Source of the DNA: Streptomyces sp. BA2
Lineage (GTDB): Bacteria; Actinomycetota; Actinomycetes; Streptomycetales; Streptomycetaceae
Direction of reading: 5' to 3'
Assembly: GCF_009769735.1 (NCBI RefSeq)
Contig: NZ_WSRO01000002.1
Span: 1,426,001-1,490,000, forward strand
DNA length: 64,000 nucleotides
The position numbers and the translations under genes are program-made. The notes under the pieces are model-generated. The model was not told where the DNA came from. It was given only the letters and a program-made list of their open reading frames with translations, and searched no databases. This document shows, piece after piece, positions 44,665 through 53,907 of this stretch; position 1 is the stretch's first letter, and each line of letters starts with the position of its first letter.

Positions 44665-45495
44665 ATGACGAAGGTATGGCTCGTGACGGGTGCGAACAGC
44701 GGCTTCGGCCGGGCGATCACCGAGGCGGCCGTCGCCGCCGGCGGCGTGGTCGTGGCCACCGCACGTAACGCGTCGTCCCTGGACGACCTGGTCGCGGCCC
44801 ACCCCGACCAGGTCGAGGCCCTCACCCTGGACGTGACGGACACGGCCGGCATCGAGGCCGCCGTGCGTGACGTCACCGACCGGCACGGCCGCGTCGACGT
44901 CCTGGTGAACAACGCGGGCCGCAGCCACGTCGGCGCCCTGGAGGAGGACTCGGACGCCGAGCTGCGCGCCCTGTTCGACGTGCACGTCTTCGGCCCGGCC
45001 GCGCTGACCCGCGCCGTCCTTCCGCACATGCGGGCACGGCGCTCGGGAGCGATCGTGCAGATGAGCAGCATGGGCGGGCAGATGTCCTTCGCGGGGTTCT
45101 CGGCGTACAGCGGCACGAAGTTCGCCCTTGAGGGGATGTCGGAGGCGCTGGCGCAGGAGGTGGCGCCGCTCGGCATCAAGGTCCTGGTCGTGGAGCCCGG
45201 CGCGTTCCGGACCAGTCTGTTCGGCAACACCAGCGCGAGCCCCGTCGAGATCCCGGACTACGCCCAGACGGCGGGCGCCACCCGCGCGATGGTCGCGGGC
45301 GGCGACGGTGAGCAGCCGGGCGACCCGGCGAAGGCCGCCGCCGCGATCATCACCGCGCTCGACGCCGAGGGGACTCCGCTGCGGCTGCCGCTGGGTGAGG
45401 ACGCCGTGGACGCGGTCGTCGGCCACCTCGACTCGGTCCGCGCGGAGATCGCCACCTGGGAGAAGATCACCCGGGCGACCGCCTTCGACGCCTGA
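44665..45495 (+). CDS. Short-chain dehydrogenase/reductase
   Basis: 276 aa classical SDR. NAD(P)-binding TGANSGFG at residues 8-15, NNAG core, Ser of MSSMG and the catalytic YSGTK. ATARNAS after strand 2 suggests NADP(H) preference. The extended C-terminal half (PGAFRTSLFGN) resembles the oxidoreductases often paired with LysR regulators. AAGGGA precedes ATG 44665; the GTG three bases earlier is less likely. Substrate unknown. Confidence 0.92.
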   Translation: MTKVWLVTGANSGFGRAITEAAVAAGGVVVATARNASSLDDLVAAHPDQVEALTLDVTDTAGIEAAVRDVTDRHGRVDVLVNNAGRSHVGALEEDSDAELRALFDVHVFGPAALTRAVLPHMRARRSGAIVQMSSMGGQMSFAGFSAYSGTKFALEGMSEALAQEVAPLGIKVLVVEPGAFRTSLFGNTSASPVEIPDYAQTAGATRAMVAGGDGEQPGDPAKAAAAIITALDAEGTPLRLPLGEDAVDAVVGHLDSVRAEIATWEKITRATAFDA

Positions 45496-45513
45496 GGCAG
45501 TGTGAGCGCGGTG

Positions 45514-46731
45514 TCAGCGGTCGCGCTTGACCGCCTTCAGGACCACGAACTTCGGGTCGGACGCGACGACTTGGGAGTTGCCGAAGAGCTTCCGCAGCTT
45601 CACGTGGTACTGGAGGTGGCGGTTGCCGACGACCCACAGCTCGCCGCCCGGACGCAGCGCGGCGCGTGCTCCGGCGAACATCCGCCAGGCGGTCGCGCCG
45701 CTGGTCGCCTGGTGGCTGTGGAAGGGCGGGTTGTTCAGTACGAGGTCCACCGATCCCGCGGGGACGGCGGACAGCGCGTCGCCCGCGACGAACTCCGCCC
45801 GGGTGGACGCGGCGGCGTTCGCCCGGAAGGTGGCCTCCGCGGAGACGACGGCGGGATACGACTCGTCGATGAAGGTGACCGTGGCCTCGGGGTCGGCGAC
45901 GGCGGCGGCCGTGCCGAGCACGCCGTTGCCGCAGCCCAGGTCCACGATGTGCGGGCCGCCTCCCGCGGCGCCCCTGCCCGTGGGCAGGTGGCGCAGGAAG
46001 AAGCGGGTGCCGATGTCGAGGCGGTCGGCGCAGAACACCCCGGCGTGGTTGACGGCCGTCAGCCCGGACCCCGCTCCGGAGTCGGCGTCGAGGACGTAGC
46101 TGCGGGGCCAGGGGCTGGGCCCCGCGTCGCGTTCCGGGTCCGGCGTGCTGAAGATGAGCCGCGCCTTCTGCCGGGCGAGCGACGTCCGCGTAGGGCCGAT
46201 GATCCGCTCGAAGAGGTCGAGCGTCGAGGTGTGGATCTCGGTGACCATTCCGGTGCCGACGACGACCGTGCCCGCGTGCAGGGCGGGCGCGAGCCGGTGC
46301 AGCTGGTCCTCCAGGAGCGCGAGGCTCTTCGGCACGCGCACCAGGAGTACGTCGATCCGGCTCGGCGGGGCGTCATCCGTCGTCGAGAGCCGCACCGCGT
46401 CCGGCGCGACCCCGGCGCGTGCCACGTTGGCCCGCGTCGCCTCCCGCGCGAGGAACGAGTCGGTGATCAGCGTCGGCCGGTGCTCGGCGAGCGCGGTGGT
46501 CAGCGCGCCCCAGCGGTCACCGACGACGACCACGGCGCCGGAGAGGTCGACGGACTTCGCCGCTTCCCCCGTCTCAGCCGCGGGCTCCGTCTCACCCGCG
46601 GGCTCCGTCTCGCCCGCGAGGTGCCGCAGAAGGTAGGCGTCGGCGGCGGACCAGGCACGCAGCGGGTCGCGAGGGTCCTCGGGAAACCGTGTGAGGTCGT
46701 ACGCGCCCCATGACGTGATCAGCTGGTTCAT
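45514..46731 (-). CDS. RlmG/RsmC-like rRNA (guanine-N2)-methyltransferase
   Basis: 405 aa with two related methyltransferase halves. The N-terminal half is a degenerate fold; the active C-terminal half has motif I HIVDLGCGNGVLG and the amino-methylase motif LNNPPFH, as in enzymes methylating guanine N2 of 23S or 16S rRNA. Residues about 40-56 hold a GETEPA repeat from a duplicated 18-bp unit. GAAGG lies upstream of ATG 46731. Convergent with the SDR gene, 18 bp apart. Confidence 0.87.
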   Translation of the reverse strand: MNQLITSWGAYDLTRFPEDPRDPLRAWSAADAYLLRHLAGETEPAGETEPAAETGEAAKSVDLSGAVVVVGDRWGALTTALAEHRPTLITDSFLAREATRANVARAGVAPDAVRLSTTDDAPPSRIDVLLVRVPKSLALLEDQLHRLAPALHAGTVVVGTGMVTEIHTSTLDLFERIIGPTRTSLARQKARLIFSTPDPERDAGPSPWPRSYVLDADSGAGSGLTAVNHAGVFCADRLDIGTRFFLRHLPTGRGAAGGGPHIVDLGCGNGVLGTAAAVADPEATVTFIDESYPAVVSAEATFRANAAASTRAEFVAGDALSAVPAGSVDLVLNNPPFHSHQATSGATAWRMFAGARAALRPGGELWVVGNRHLQYHVKLRKLFGNSQVVASDPKFVVLKAVKRDR

Positions 46732-46903
46732 CGTGCCTTCAGGCTAACCGAGTGGCGCGCACACGATCTTCGGGGACGCCTGATCCTGCGGGGGCGGATC
46801 GAGACCGCTGCGCCGAATAGCGGCTCATGTAGTGCGGACCCGGCCCTTTCTCCTTACCGTCCTTTCGTGGAGCACCCGCGCATCCCACCCCCGAGGAGCC
46901 GTC

Positions 46904-48373
46904 ATGCCGGAGCTGTTCATCGGCGGAACATGGACCACTGCCGTGGACGGGCAGGTACGTGAGATCCGCTGCCCGGCGGACAACACCCTGGTCGCGACCG
47001 TCGACGAGGCCGGACCGAAGGACGCCGCCGCGGCGATCGCCGCGGCCCGTGAGGCCTTCGACAGCGGCCCCTGGCCCGGCACCCCGGCGGCGGAACGCGG
47101 CCGCCTGCTGCTGCGCGTGGCCGACCTCCTCGAACGCGACAAGGACGCGCTCGCCCGCGCCGAATCCCTGGACACCGGGAAGCGGCTCGTGGAGAGCGAG
47201 TACGACATGGACGACATCGCGAACTGCTTCCGCTACTTCGGCAACCTGACGGCGGCGGGCGGCACCGACCGGATCGTCGATGCCGGCAGCGCGGAAGTGG
47301 ACAGCCGGGTGGTGCACGAGCCGGTCGGGGTGTGCGCGCTGATCACTCCGTGGAACTATCCGCTGCTGCAGACCGCCTGGAAGGTCGCCCCGGCGCTGGG
47401 CGCGGGCAACACCTTCGTCCTCAAGCCCAGCGAGCTGACCCCGCACACGGCCATCATCCTGATGCGCCTGCTGACCGAGGCCGGGCTGCCCGGCGGGGCC
47501 GCCAACCTGATCCTCGGCGCGGGCCCCACCGCGGGCGCGCCGCTCAGCGAGGACCCGCGGGTCGACATGGTGTCCTTCACCGGCGGGCTCGTGACCGGGC
47601 GGCGCATCATGGCCGCCGCGGCCCCCACGGTGAAGAAGGTCGCCCTGGAGCTGGGCGGCAAGAACCCGAACATCGTCTTCGCCGACGCCGACTTCGAGGC
47701 GGCGGTCGACTACGCCCTGATGGCGATCTTCCTGCACTCGGGCCAGGTCTGTTCGGCCGGGGCACGCCTCCTTGTCGAGGACTCACTGCACGACAGGTTC
47801 GTCGACACCGTGGTCGAGCGGGCGCAGCAGATCCGGCTCGGCGGCCCCTTCGATCTCAACGCCCGCACAGGGCCGCTGATCTCCGCCGCGCACCGCGACA
47901 AGGTCGAGGCGTACGTGGCTGCCGGCATCGCCGAGGGCGCGGTCCTTCGCTGCGGCGGCGCGCGCCCCGACGATCCGGCGCTGCGGGACGGCTACTACTA
48001 CCCGCCGACCGTGCTCGACGAGTGCACCCCCGGCATGTCCGTGGTCACCGACGAGTCGTTCGGCCCGGTGCTCACCGTCGAGCGGTTCCGGGACGAGGAC
48101 GAGGCGGTCGCGCTCGCCAACGACACCGTGTACGGACTCGCCGGAGCCGTCTGGTCGCAGGACACCGGCAAGGCGCACCGCGTGGCGTCCCGGATGCGCG
48201 CCGGGACGGTGTGGATCAACGACTTCCATCCCTACGTGCCGCAGGCGGAGTGGGGCGGCATGAAGCAGTCCGGCTTCGGCCGCGAACTGGGCCCGGCGGG
48301 CCTTGCCGAGTACCAAGAGGCCAAACACATCTGGCGCAACCTCGCACCGACCCCGCAGAGGTGGTTCGAATGA
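46904..48373 (+). CDS. betB: Betaine-aldehyde dehydrogenase (ALDH superfamily)
   Basis: 489 aa NAD(P)-dependent aldehyde dehydrogenase. ITPWNYPLLQTAWKVAPALG and KPSELTP bind the cofactor; general base Glu in ALELGGKNP and catalytic Cys283 in GQVCSAG. Assigned to betaine aldehyde because it forms an operon with a choline oxidase homologue; by sequence alone other aldehydes are possible. GAGGAG precedes ATG 46904. The next gene overlaps by 4 bp (ATGA). Confidence 0.88.
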   Translation: MPELFIGGTWTTAVDGQVREIRCPADNTLVATVDEAGPKDAAAAIAAAREAFDSGPWPGTPAAERGRLLLRVADLLERDKDALARAESLDTGKRLVESEYDMDDIANCFRYFGNLTAAGGTDRIVDAGSAEVDSRVVHEPVGVCALITPWNYPLLQTAWKVAPALGAGNTFVLKPSELTPHTAIILMRLLTEAGLPGGAANLILGAGPTAGAPLSEDPRVDMVSFTGGLVTGRRIMAAAAPTVKKVALELGGKNPNIVFADADFEAAVDYALMAIFLHSGQVCSAGARLLVEDSLHDRFVDTVVERAQQIRLGGPFDLNARTGPLISAAHRDKVEAYVAAGIAEGAVLRCGGARPDDPALRDGYYYPPTVLDECTPGMSVVTDESFGPVLTVERFRDEDEAVALANDTVYGLAGAVWSQDTGKAHRVASRMRAGTVWINDFHPYVPQAEWGGMKQSGFGRELGPAGLAEYQEAKHIWRNLAPTPQRWFE

Positions 48374-49962
48374 GTACGGACAACGGCCCAGGACCGGACC
48401 CCACCGCCCCGGCGAGGTCCCAGAGCCAGGATGACGACGACGCCCTGGGCGAGCTCGGTTACCGCCCCGAGCTCAAGCGCACCCTCGGCAACTTCCACAC
48501 CTTCGCCGCGGGGATCAGTTACATCTCGATCCTGACCGGCACCTTCCAGCTGTTCTACTTCGGTGTCAGCTTCGGCGGCCCCGCCTACTGGTGGTCGTGG
48601 CCGATGGTCTTCGCCGGCCAGTTGATGGTGGCCCTCTGCTTCTGCGAGCTCGCCGCCCGGTATCCGGTCGCCGGTTCCATCTACAACTGGGCCAAGAAGA
48701 TGGGCGGTCCGCACGTCGGCTGGCTCGGCGGCTGGATGATGATGACGGCCACCATGGTCACGCTCTCCGCCGTGGCACTCGCCTACCAGATCACGCTGCC
48801 GCAGATCTCCGAGTGGTTCCAGTTCGTGGGTGACGGCAGCGGCAAGAACGACGCAGCGGCCAACGCCGTGCTCCTCGGCACGGTTCTCATCCTGTTCTCC
48901 ACCGCGGTGAACGCCTTCGGGGTCAAGCTCATGGCCCGGATCAACTCGGCTGGTGTGTTCATCGAGCTGATCGCCGCGGTCGCGCTGATCATCTTCCTGG
49001 CGGCGCACATCACCCGCGGTCCCAGCAGCGCCCTCACCGAGACGAACGGCCTCGGCAGCGGCCAGACGCTCGGGTACTTCGGCGCCTTCCTGACCGCGTC
49101 GCTGGCCTCCGCCTATGTGATGTACGGCTTCGACACGGCCTCTTCGCTCGGCGAGGAGTCGCACAATCCGGGCCGCAACGCGCCTCGCGCCATTCTCCGT
49201 GCCCTCATCGCCTCCTTCACCATCGGCGCGTTCATCCTGCTGTTCGCCCTGCTCGCGGTGCCGGATCTGCAGGCCGAGGAGCTCTCCACCGGCGGACTGC
49301 AGTACGTGGTGCTCGAGACGCTCGGCTCGACCATCGGTGAGATCTTCCTCTGGACGGTGGTCGTCGCCATCACCGTCTGTGTGCTGGCCGTGCAAGCCGC
49401 CGGTATCCGGCTGATGTTCGCCATGGCCCGGGACAACAACCTGCCCGCAGGCACGCATCTCGCCAAGGTCAGCCCCCGCTTCCAGACCCCCGTGGTGCCC
49501 GCCGTGCTGATCGGTGTCGTGGGTGTCGTCATCCTGGTGATCAACATCAACCAGCCGCAGATCTTCTCGGTGATCACGAGCATCGCGATCATCATGATCT
49601 ACGTGGCCTACCTGCTCGTCACCGTGCCCATGCTGCTCAAGCGGCTGCGCGGCGAGTGGACGCCCGCCGAGGGGAAGTTCTCGCTCGGCCGGTGGGGCCT
49701 GCCGATCAACATCATCGCGGTGCTCTGGGGCGCGGCCATGTCCCTCAACCTGGCCTGGCCCCGCGCGGAGGTCTACAACGCGACCGGACCCCAGCACTGG
49801 TACCTGCGCTGGGGCGCGTTCCTCTTCATCGGCGTCGTGGCCCTCGGCGGCTTCGCCTACTACTGGTTCGTGCAGCGGCACAAGACGGGCGTGCTCGCCG
49901 AGCACCGCTTCGAAGAGGCCGTCGACCCCACGTCTCCCCCGCCACCGCCGGCCGCACCCTGA
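48370..49962 (+). CDS. APC-superfamily permease, probable choline or amine uptake
   Basis: 530 aa, about twelve membrane helices, with the APC opening LGNFHTFAAGISYISILTGTFQLFYFG and CFCELAARYPVAGSIYNWAKKMGG. Belongs to the amino acid/choline/GABA branch. Sandwiched between betaine-aldehyde dehydrogenase (ATGA overlap) and choline oxidase (22-bp gap), so choline import is the natural inference. Acidic N-terminus (QDDDDALGE) and Pro-rich C-terminus are cytoplasmic tails. Confidence 0.88.
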   Translation: MSTDNGPGPDPTAPARSQSQDDDDALGELGYRPELKRTLGNFHTFAAGISYISILTGTFQLFYFGVSFGGPAYWWSWPMVFAGQLMVALCFCELAARYPVAGSIYNWAKKMGGPHVGWLGGWMMMTATMVTLSAVALAYQITLPQISEWFQFVGDGSGKNDAAANAVLLGTVLILFSTAVNAFGVKLMARINSAGVFIELIAAVALIIFLAAHITRGPSSALTETNGLGSGQTLGYFGAFLTASLASAYVMYGFDTASSLGEESHNPGRNAPRAILRALIASFTIGAFILLFALLAVPDLQAEELSTGGLQYVVLETLGSTIGEIFLWTVVVAITVCVLAVQAAGIRLMFAMARDNNLPAGTHLAKVSPRFQTPVVPAVLIGVVGVVILVININQPQIFSVITSIAIIMIYVAYLLVTVPMLLKRLRGEWTPAEGKFSLGRWGLPINIIAVLWGAAMSLNLAWPRAEVYNATGPQHWYLRWGAFLFIGVVALGGFAYYWFVQRHKTGVLAEHRFEEAVDPTSPPPPPAAP

Positions 49963-49984
49963 ACCCCTCTGATCTGGAGTCGTC

Positions 49985-51547
49985 ATGCCCGCTGAGAGTC
50001 CCAAGGCCGAGTTCGACTACGTGGTGGTCGGCGGCGGCACGGCAGGCGCCGTCGTCGCCGCGCGGCTGACCGAGGACCCGGACGTCAGCGTCTGTGTCCT
50101 TGAGGCAGGACCTTCTGACGTCGGCGACGACAACATCCTCCAACTGGACCGGTGGATGGCCCTGTTGGAGTCCGGATACGACTGGGACTACCCGGTGGAG
50201 CCGCAGGAGAACGGCAACAGCTTCATGCGGCACGCCCGTGCCAAGGTGCTCGGCGGCTGCTCGTCGCACAACTCCTGCATCGCCTTCTGGGCCCCCGCCG
50301 AGGACCTCGACGAGTGGGGCTCGCTGGGCTGCACGGGCTGGAGCGCGGCGGACTGCTACCCGCTCTACCAGCGTCTGGAGACCAACGACGCGCCCGGCGA
50401 CCACCACGGCCGCTCGGGCCCGGTGAACATCATGAGCGTCCCGCCGAACGACCCCTGCGGTACCGCCCTGTTGGAGGCGTGTGCGGCGGCGGACATCCCC
50501 ACGACGCCGTTCAACACCGGCAAGACGGTGGTGCGCGGCGCCCACTGGTTCCAGATCAACTCCCGCCCGGACGGCACCCGTTCGTCCGCATCGGTGTCGT
50601 ATCTGCACCCGATCCTCGGCAAGCGGCCCAACCTTGAGGTGCGCACCGGCCTGCAGGCAAGGCAGTTGCTGTTCGATGAGAACCGGCGCTGTACGGGCGT
50701 CGAGTACCTGGAACCGGACACCATTCACAGCGGGAGCATCACGGCGCGCCACGAGGTGATCGTGTCCTGCGGGGCCATCGACTCGCCGAAGCTTCTGATG
50801 CTGTCGGGTATCGGTCCTGCCGGGCATCTGCGCGAGTGCGGTGTCGAGGTGCGGGTGGACAGCCCCGGGGTCGGCGCGCACCTCCAGGACCACCCCGAGG
50901 GCGTGATCATGTGGGAGGCGAAGCAGCCGATGGTCACCTCTTCCACGCAGTGGTGGGAGATCGGCATCTTCGCGGACACCGAACCGGGCCTCGACCGCCC
51001 GGACCTGATGTTCCACTACGGCTCGGTGCCCTTCGACATGAACACCTACCGGCGCGGCTATCCGACCACCGACAACGCCTTCTGCCTCACTCCGAACGTC
51101 ACGCGGGCCCGCTCCATGGGCACGGTCCGGCTGCGCACCCGCGACTTCCGGGACAAGCCGATGGTCGACCCGCGCTACTTCACGCACGAGCACGACATCC
51201 GCGTGATGACGTACGGGCTCCGGCTCGCCCGGGAGATCGCGGCGCAGGCCCCGATGGCCGACTGGGCGGGCGCCGAACTCGCTCCGGGACCGGACGCCAC
51301 GACCGACGACGAGCTCTTCGCCTACATCCGCCAGACCCACAACACCGTCTACCACCCGGCGGGCACCGTGCGGATGGGCGCGACGGACGACGCGGACTCG
51401 CCGCTCGACCCGGAACTGCGGGTCAAGGGCGTCACCGGGCTTCGTGTCGCCGACGCGTCGGTCATGCCGTTCCTGCCGGCGGTCAACCCGTGCATCACCA
51501 CCATGATGATCGGCGAGAAGTGCGCCGACATGCTCAAGGCGGGCTGA
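49985..51547 (+). CDS. codA: Choline oxidase-like GMC flavoprotein
   Basis: 520 aa. FAD-binding VVVGGGTAGAVVAARL at the N-terminus. ARAKVLGGCSSHNSCIAFWA closely resembles Arthrobacter choline oxidase as remembered, including the histidine (His95 here) that carries covalent FAD. The GMC catalytic pair is present: His457 in VYHPAGTVRMG and Asn501 in AVNPC. STQWWEIGIF also matches the choline oxidase type. Oxidises choline to betaine aldehyde and on to betaine with O2, producing H2O2. Cytoplasmic. Last of the three-gene betaine operon. Confidence 0.88.
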   Translation: MPAESPKAEFDYVVVGGGTAGAVVAARLTEDPDVSVCVLEAGPSDVGDDNILQLDRWMALLESGYDWDYPVEPQENGNSFMRHARAKVLGGCSSHNSCIAFWAPAEDLDEWGSLGCTGWSAADCYPLYQRLETNDAPGDHHGRSGPVNIMSVPPNDPCGTALLEACAAADIPTTPFNTGKTVVRGAHWFQINSRPDGTRSSASVSYLHPILGKRPNLEVRTGLQARQLLFDENRRCTGVEYLEPDTIHSGSITARHEVIVSCGAIDSPKLLMLSGIGPAGHLRECGVEVRVDSPGVGAHLQDHPEGVIMWEAKQPMVTSSTQWWEIGIFADTEPGLDRPDLMFHYGSVPFDMNTYRRGYPTTDNAFCLTPNVTRARSMGTVRLRTRDFRDKPMVDPRYFTHEHDIRVMTYGLRLAREIAAQAPMADWAGAELAPGPDATTDDELFAYIRQTHNTVYHPAGTVRMGATDDADSPLDPELRVKGVTGLRVADASVMPFLPAVNPCITTMMIGEKCADMLKAG

Positions 51548-51565
51548 TACCGCCGGAGGCGGAGC

Positions 51566-52039
51566 TCAGGAGCGGTTGAACCAGGCGGGCTGTTCCTCCG
51601 CCATGGCCTGCTTGATCCGGAAGACCCCGAACTCGTGCAGGTCGGGCAGCTGGTCCAGCGCGAACCAGCCCACTTCGAGCGACTCGTCGTCGTTGACGCG
51701 GGCCTCTCCGCCGACGGCGCGGCAGCGCAGGGTGATGTCCATGAACTGGCAGGTGTCGCCGTTCGGGTAGGTCACCGGCTCCAGGGCCTCGACGAGCACG
51801 ATGCGCTCGGGCACGCAGTGCACCGCGGTCTCCTCGAAGACCTCGCGTACGGCGCACTCGGCGGGCTGCTCCCCCGGATCCGGGATGCCGCCGATGACCG
51901 ACCACTTGCCGTTGTCGGAGCGCCGCCCGAGGAGCACTCTGCCCTCGTCGTCGAAGACGATGGCGGTGACCCCGGGGAGCCACAACAGCTGGTGGCCCGC
52001 GTCGGCCCGGATCGTGCGGATGAAGTCAGGAGTTGCCAT
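51566..52039 (-). CDS. Nudix hydrolase
   Basis: 157 aa. A complete Nudix box GGIPDPGEQPAECAVREVFE continuing ETAV (pattern Gx5Ex7REUxEExGU, with A in place of the final G). Hydrolyses a nucleoside-diphosphate-linked substrate that cannot be specified. 10 bp downstream of the Lnt gene on the same strand, so possibly co-transcribed. ATG 52039 confirmed by fold length. Confidence 0.92.
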   Translation of the reverse strand: MATPDFIRTIRADAGHQLLWLPGVTAIVFDDEGRVLLGRRSDNGKWSVIGGIPDPGEQPAECAVREVFEETAVHCVPERIVLVEALEPVTYPNGDTCQFMDITLRCRAVGGEARVNDDESLEVGWFALDQLPDLHEFGVFRIKQAMAEEQPAWFNRS

Positions 52040-52049
52040 GCCGTCGACC

Positions 52050-53666
52050 CTAACGGGACCGGCGGGCGCGCCTGGCCCGTACGGCGCCCGTCACCGCCCA
52101 GCCGAGACCGCCCGCGGCGATCAGCACGAGGATGCCCTCGGGCAGGACGCCGAGCCGGGTGGCCGGGGTCTGCGACGAGCGCAGCGGCACCTCCTGGACG
52201 AGTGAGTCGGCGGTGAACCACTTCGTCTTCTGCGAGACATGGCCGTCCGGCATGATGATCGCGCTGACGCCGCTGGTCACCGGGACGGTGACGGTGCGGC
52301 TGTGCTCGACGGCGCGGATCCGCGACATGGCCAGCTGCTGGTAGGTCATCTCGCTGCGGTCGAACGTCGCGTTGTTGCTGGGTACGGAGATCAGCTGCGC
52401 GCCGTGGGTGACGGTGTCGCGCACGGCCCAGTCGAAGGCGGCTTCGTAGCAGGTGGCGAGGCCCACCTTCGTGCCCGCCATGGTGAAGACGCCGGGCTTT
52501 GAACCGCGGCTGAAGTCCTGGCGCACCATGCCGACGTCGCTGCTGAAGAAGCCGACGACGTCGCGCAGCGGGATGTACTCGCCGAAGGGCTGGATCTGCC
52601 GCTTGTCGTAGGTGTCCGTGGGGCCCTTCTCCGGGTCCCAGAGGATCTGCTCGTTGAAGAGCTTGCCGTCCTTGGTCTGGACGACTCCGCCCACCGAGAT
52701 GGGGGCACCGATCGCCTTGACGGCGCGCTCGATGGCCGCGTGGGCGTCGGGGTTGGTGAACGGGTCGATGTCGGAGGAGTTCTCCGGCCACAGGACGAAG
52801 TCGGGCTGCTTCGCCTTGCCCGCCTTGACCCGGTCCGCGAGCCGCTTGGTCTCGCGCACATGGTGGTCGAGCACGGCGCGGCGCTGGGCGTTGAAGTCCA
52901 GGCCCGCCTGCGGGACGTTGCCCTGGATGGCGGCGACGGTCGCGGTGCCGTCCTCGGCGTCGTCGCTGACGAGCGGGCGCGCGGCGAAGGCACCGGCAAC
53001 CGGGACGAGCACGCTGAGCAGGGCCGCTGCCGCCGCACCGCGTCGCACGACGCGGGTGCGGCGCGCGGCGTACACCTGCCGGACGATCTCGTACAGGCCG
53101 AACCCGCACAGGACCACCGCGAACCCGAGCACGGGGGTGCCGCCGAGCGCGGCGAGCGGCAGGAAGACGCCGTCCGCCTGCCCGAAGGCGATCTTCCCCC
53201 AGGGGAATCCGCTGAAGGGCACGCGCGCGCGTGCCGCCTCACCGGTGATCCAGAGGGCGGCCGCCCAGAGCGGATATCCGGGCAGCCGGGAGACGGCGGC
53301 GACGCCCGCTCCGACGAGGGCGACGAACATCGCTTCGATGGCTGCGAGCGCCAGCCAGGGCCCTGGCCCGACCTCCACGCCGGTCCACACCAGGAGCGGC
53401 AGCAGGAAGCCGAGGCCGAAGAGATAGCCGAGTCCGAGGCCCGCCTTCCAGCTGCGGCCGTGCAGACACCACGCGAACACCGCGAAGGCCGGCAGGGCCA
53501 GCCACCACAGGGTGCGTGGCGGAAAGCTGACGTAGAGCAGCACTCCGGAGAGTGCCGCCGCGGCGGCCGGGACGAGCGCTCGCAGGAAGCGGACCTTGCG
53601 CGATGCGGGCGCGGGCTGCGCTCCGAGCTGCTCCGACTCGTCTACGGAGGTGGTGGTGGCGGTCAC
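52050..53666 (-). CDS. lnt: Apolipoprotein N-acyltransferase
   Basis: 538 aa. N-acylates the lipid-modified N-terminal Cys of lipoproteins. About eight membrane helices in the first 240 residues, then a nitrilase-type domain with the triad Glu295 (WPENSSD), Lys355 (YDKRQIQPFGEYIP) and Cys406 (LATCYEA), and a last helix with a basic tail. GTG 53666 was chosen where the family-like N-terminus begins; no strong ribosome site is visible. Actinomycetes do carry Lnt, often several paralogues. Confidence 0.9.
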   Translation of the reverse strand: MTATTTSVDESEQLGAQPAPASRKVRFLRALVPAAAAALSGVLLYVSFPPRTLWWLALPAFAVFAWCLHGRSWKAGLGLGYLFGLGFLLPLLVWTGVEVGPGPWLALAAIEAMFVALVGAGVAAVSRLPGYPLWAAALWITGEAARARVPFSGFPWGKIAFGQADGVFLPLAALGGTPVLGFAVVLCGFGLYEIVRQVYAARRTRVVRRGAAAAALLSVLVPVAGAFAARPLVSDDAEDGTATVAAIQGNVPQAGLDFNAQRRAVLDHHVRETKRLADRVKAGKAKQPDFVLWPENSSDIDPFTNPDAHAAIERAVKAIGAPISVGGVVQTKDGKLFNEQILWDPEKGPTDTYDKRQIQPFGEYIPLRDVVGFFSSDVGMVRQDFSRGSKPGVFTMAGTKVGLATCYEAAFDWAVRDTVTHGAQLISVPSNNATFDRSEMTYQQLAMSRIRAVEHSRTVTVPVTSGVSAIIMPDGHVSQKTKWFTADSLVQEVPLRSSQTPATRLGVLPEGILVLIAAGGLGWAVTGAVRARRARRSR

Positions 53667-53907
53667 TCGGGGAGTGTACGGCGCGTCACGTGGACAGAGA
53701 CAGGACGGTCGTGCCTGGCCGCCACGGCTTCGTCCCCTCTCCCGCGGGCACCGGCCGCCGGCGGTTTCGTCCACACGATCGACGGATCGTTCCTGCGCAA
53801 GATGTCCACATCTCACGGTCCCAGCGACTACGGTGTGCCCGAGTCCCTGACCTGCGGCCGGATCGAGCCACAGCGTTCGGGGCCCGTCATACGGCGGGGG
53901 GCGACGG

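Noticed and set aside
49985..51547. Suspected loss of the catalytic Asn in the choline oxidase homologue, because VNPC replaces the VNPN expected.
   Set aside because: Counting from the catalytic His shows that the functional Asn is the first one of the motif, which is retained; only the second position differs.
53667..53907. The 240-bp gap between lnt and the ligase-like gene searched for an RNA gene or operator.
   Set aside because: No strong hairpin, palindrome or tRNA-like fold was recognised.
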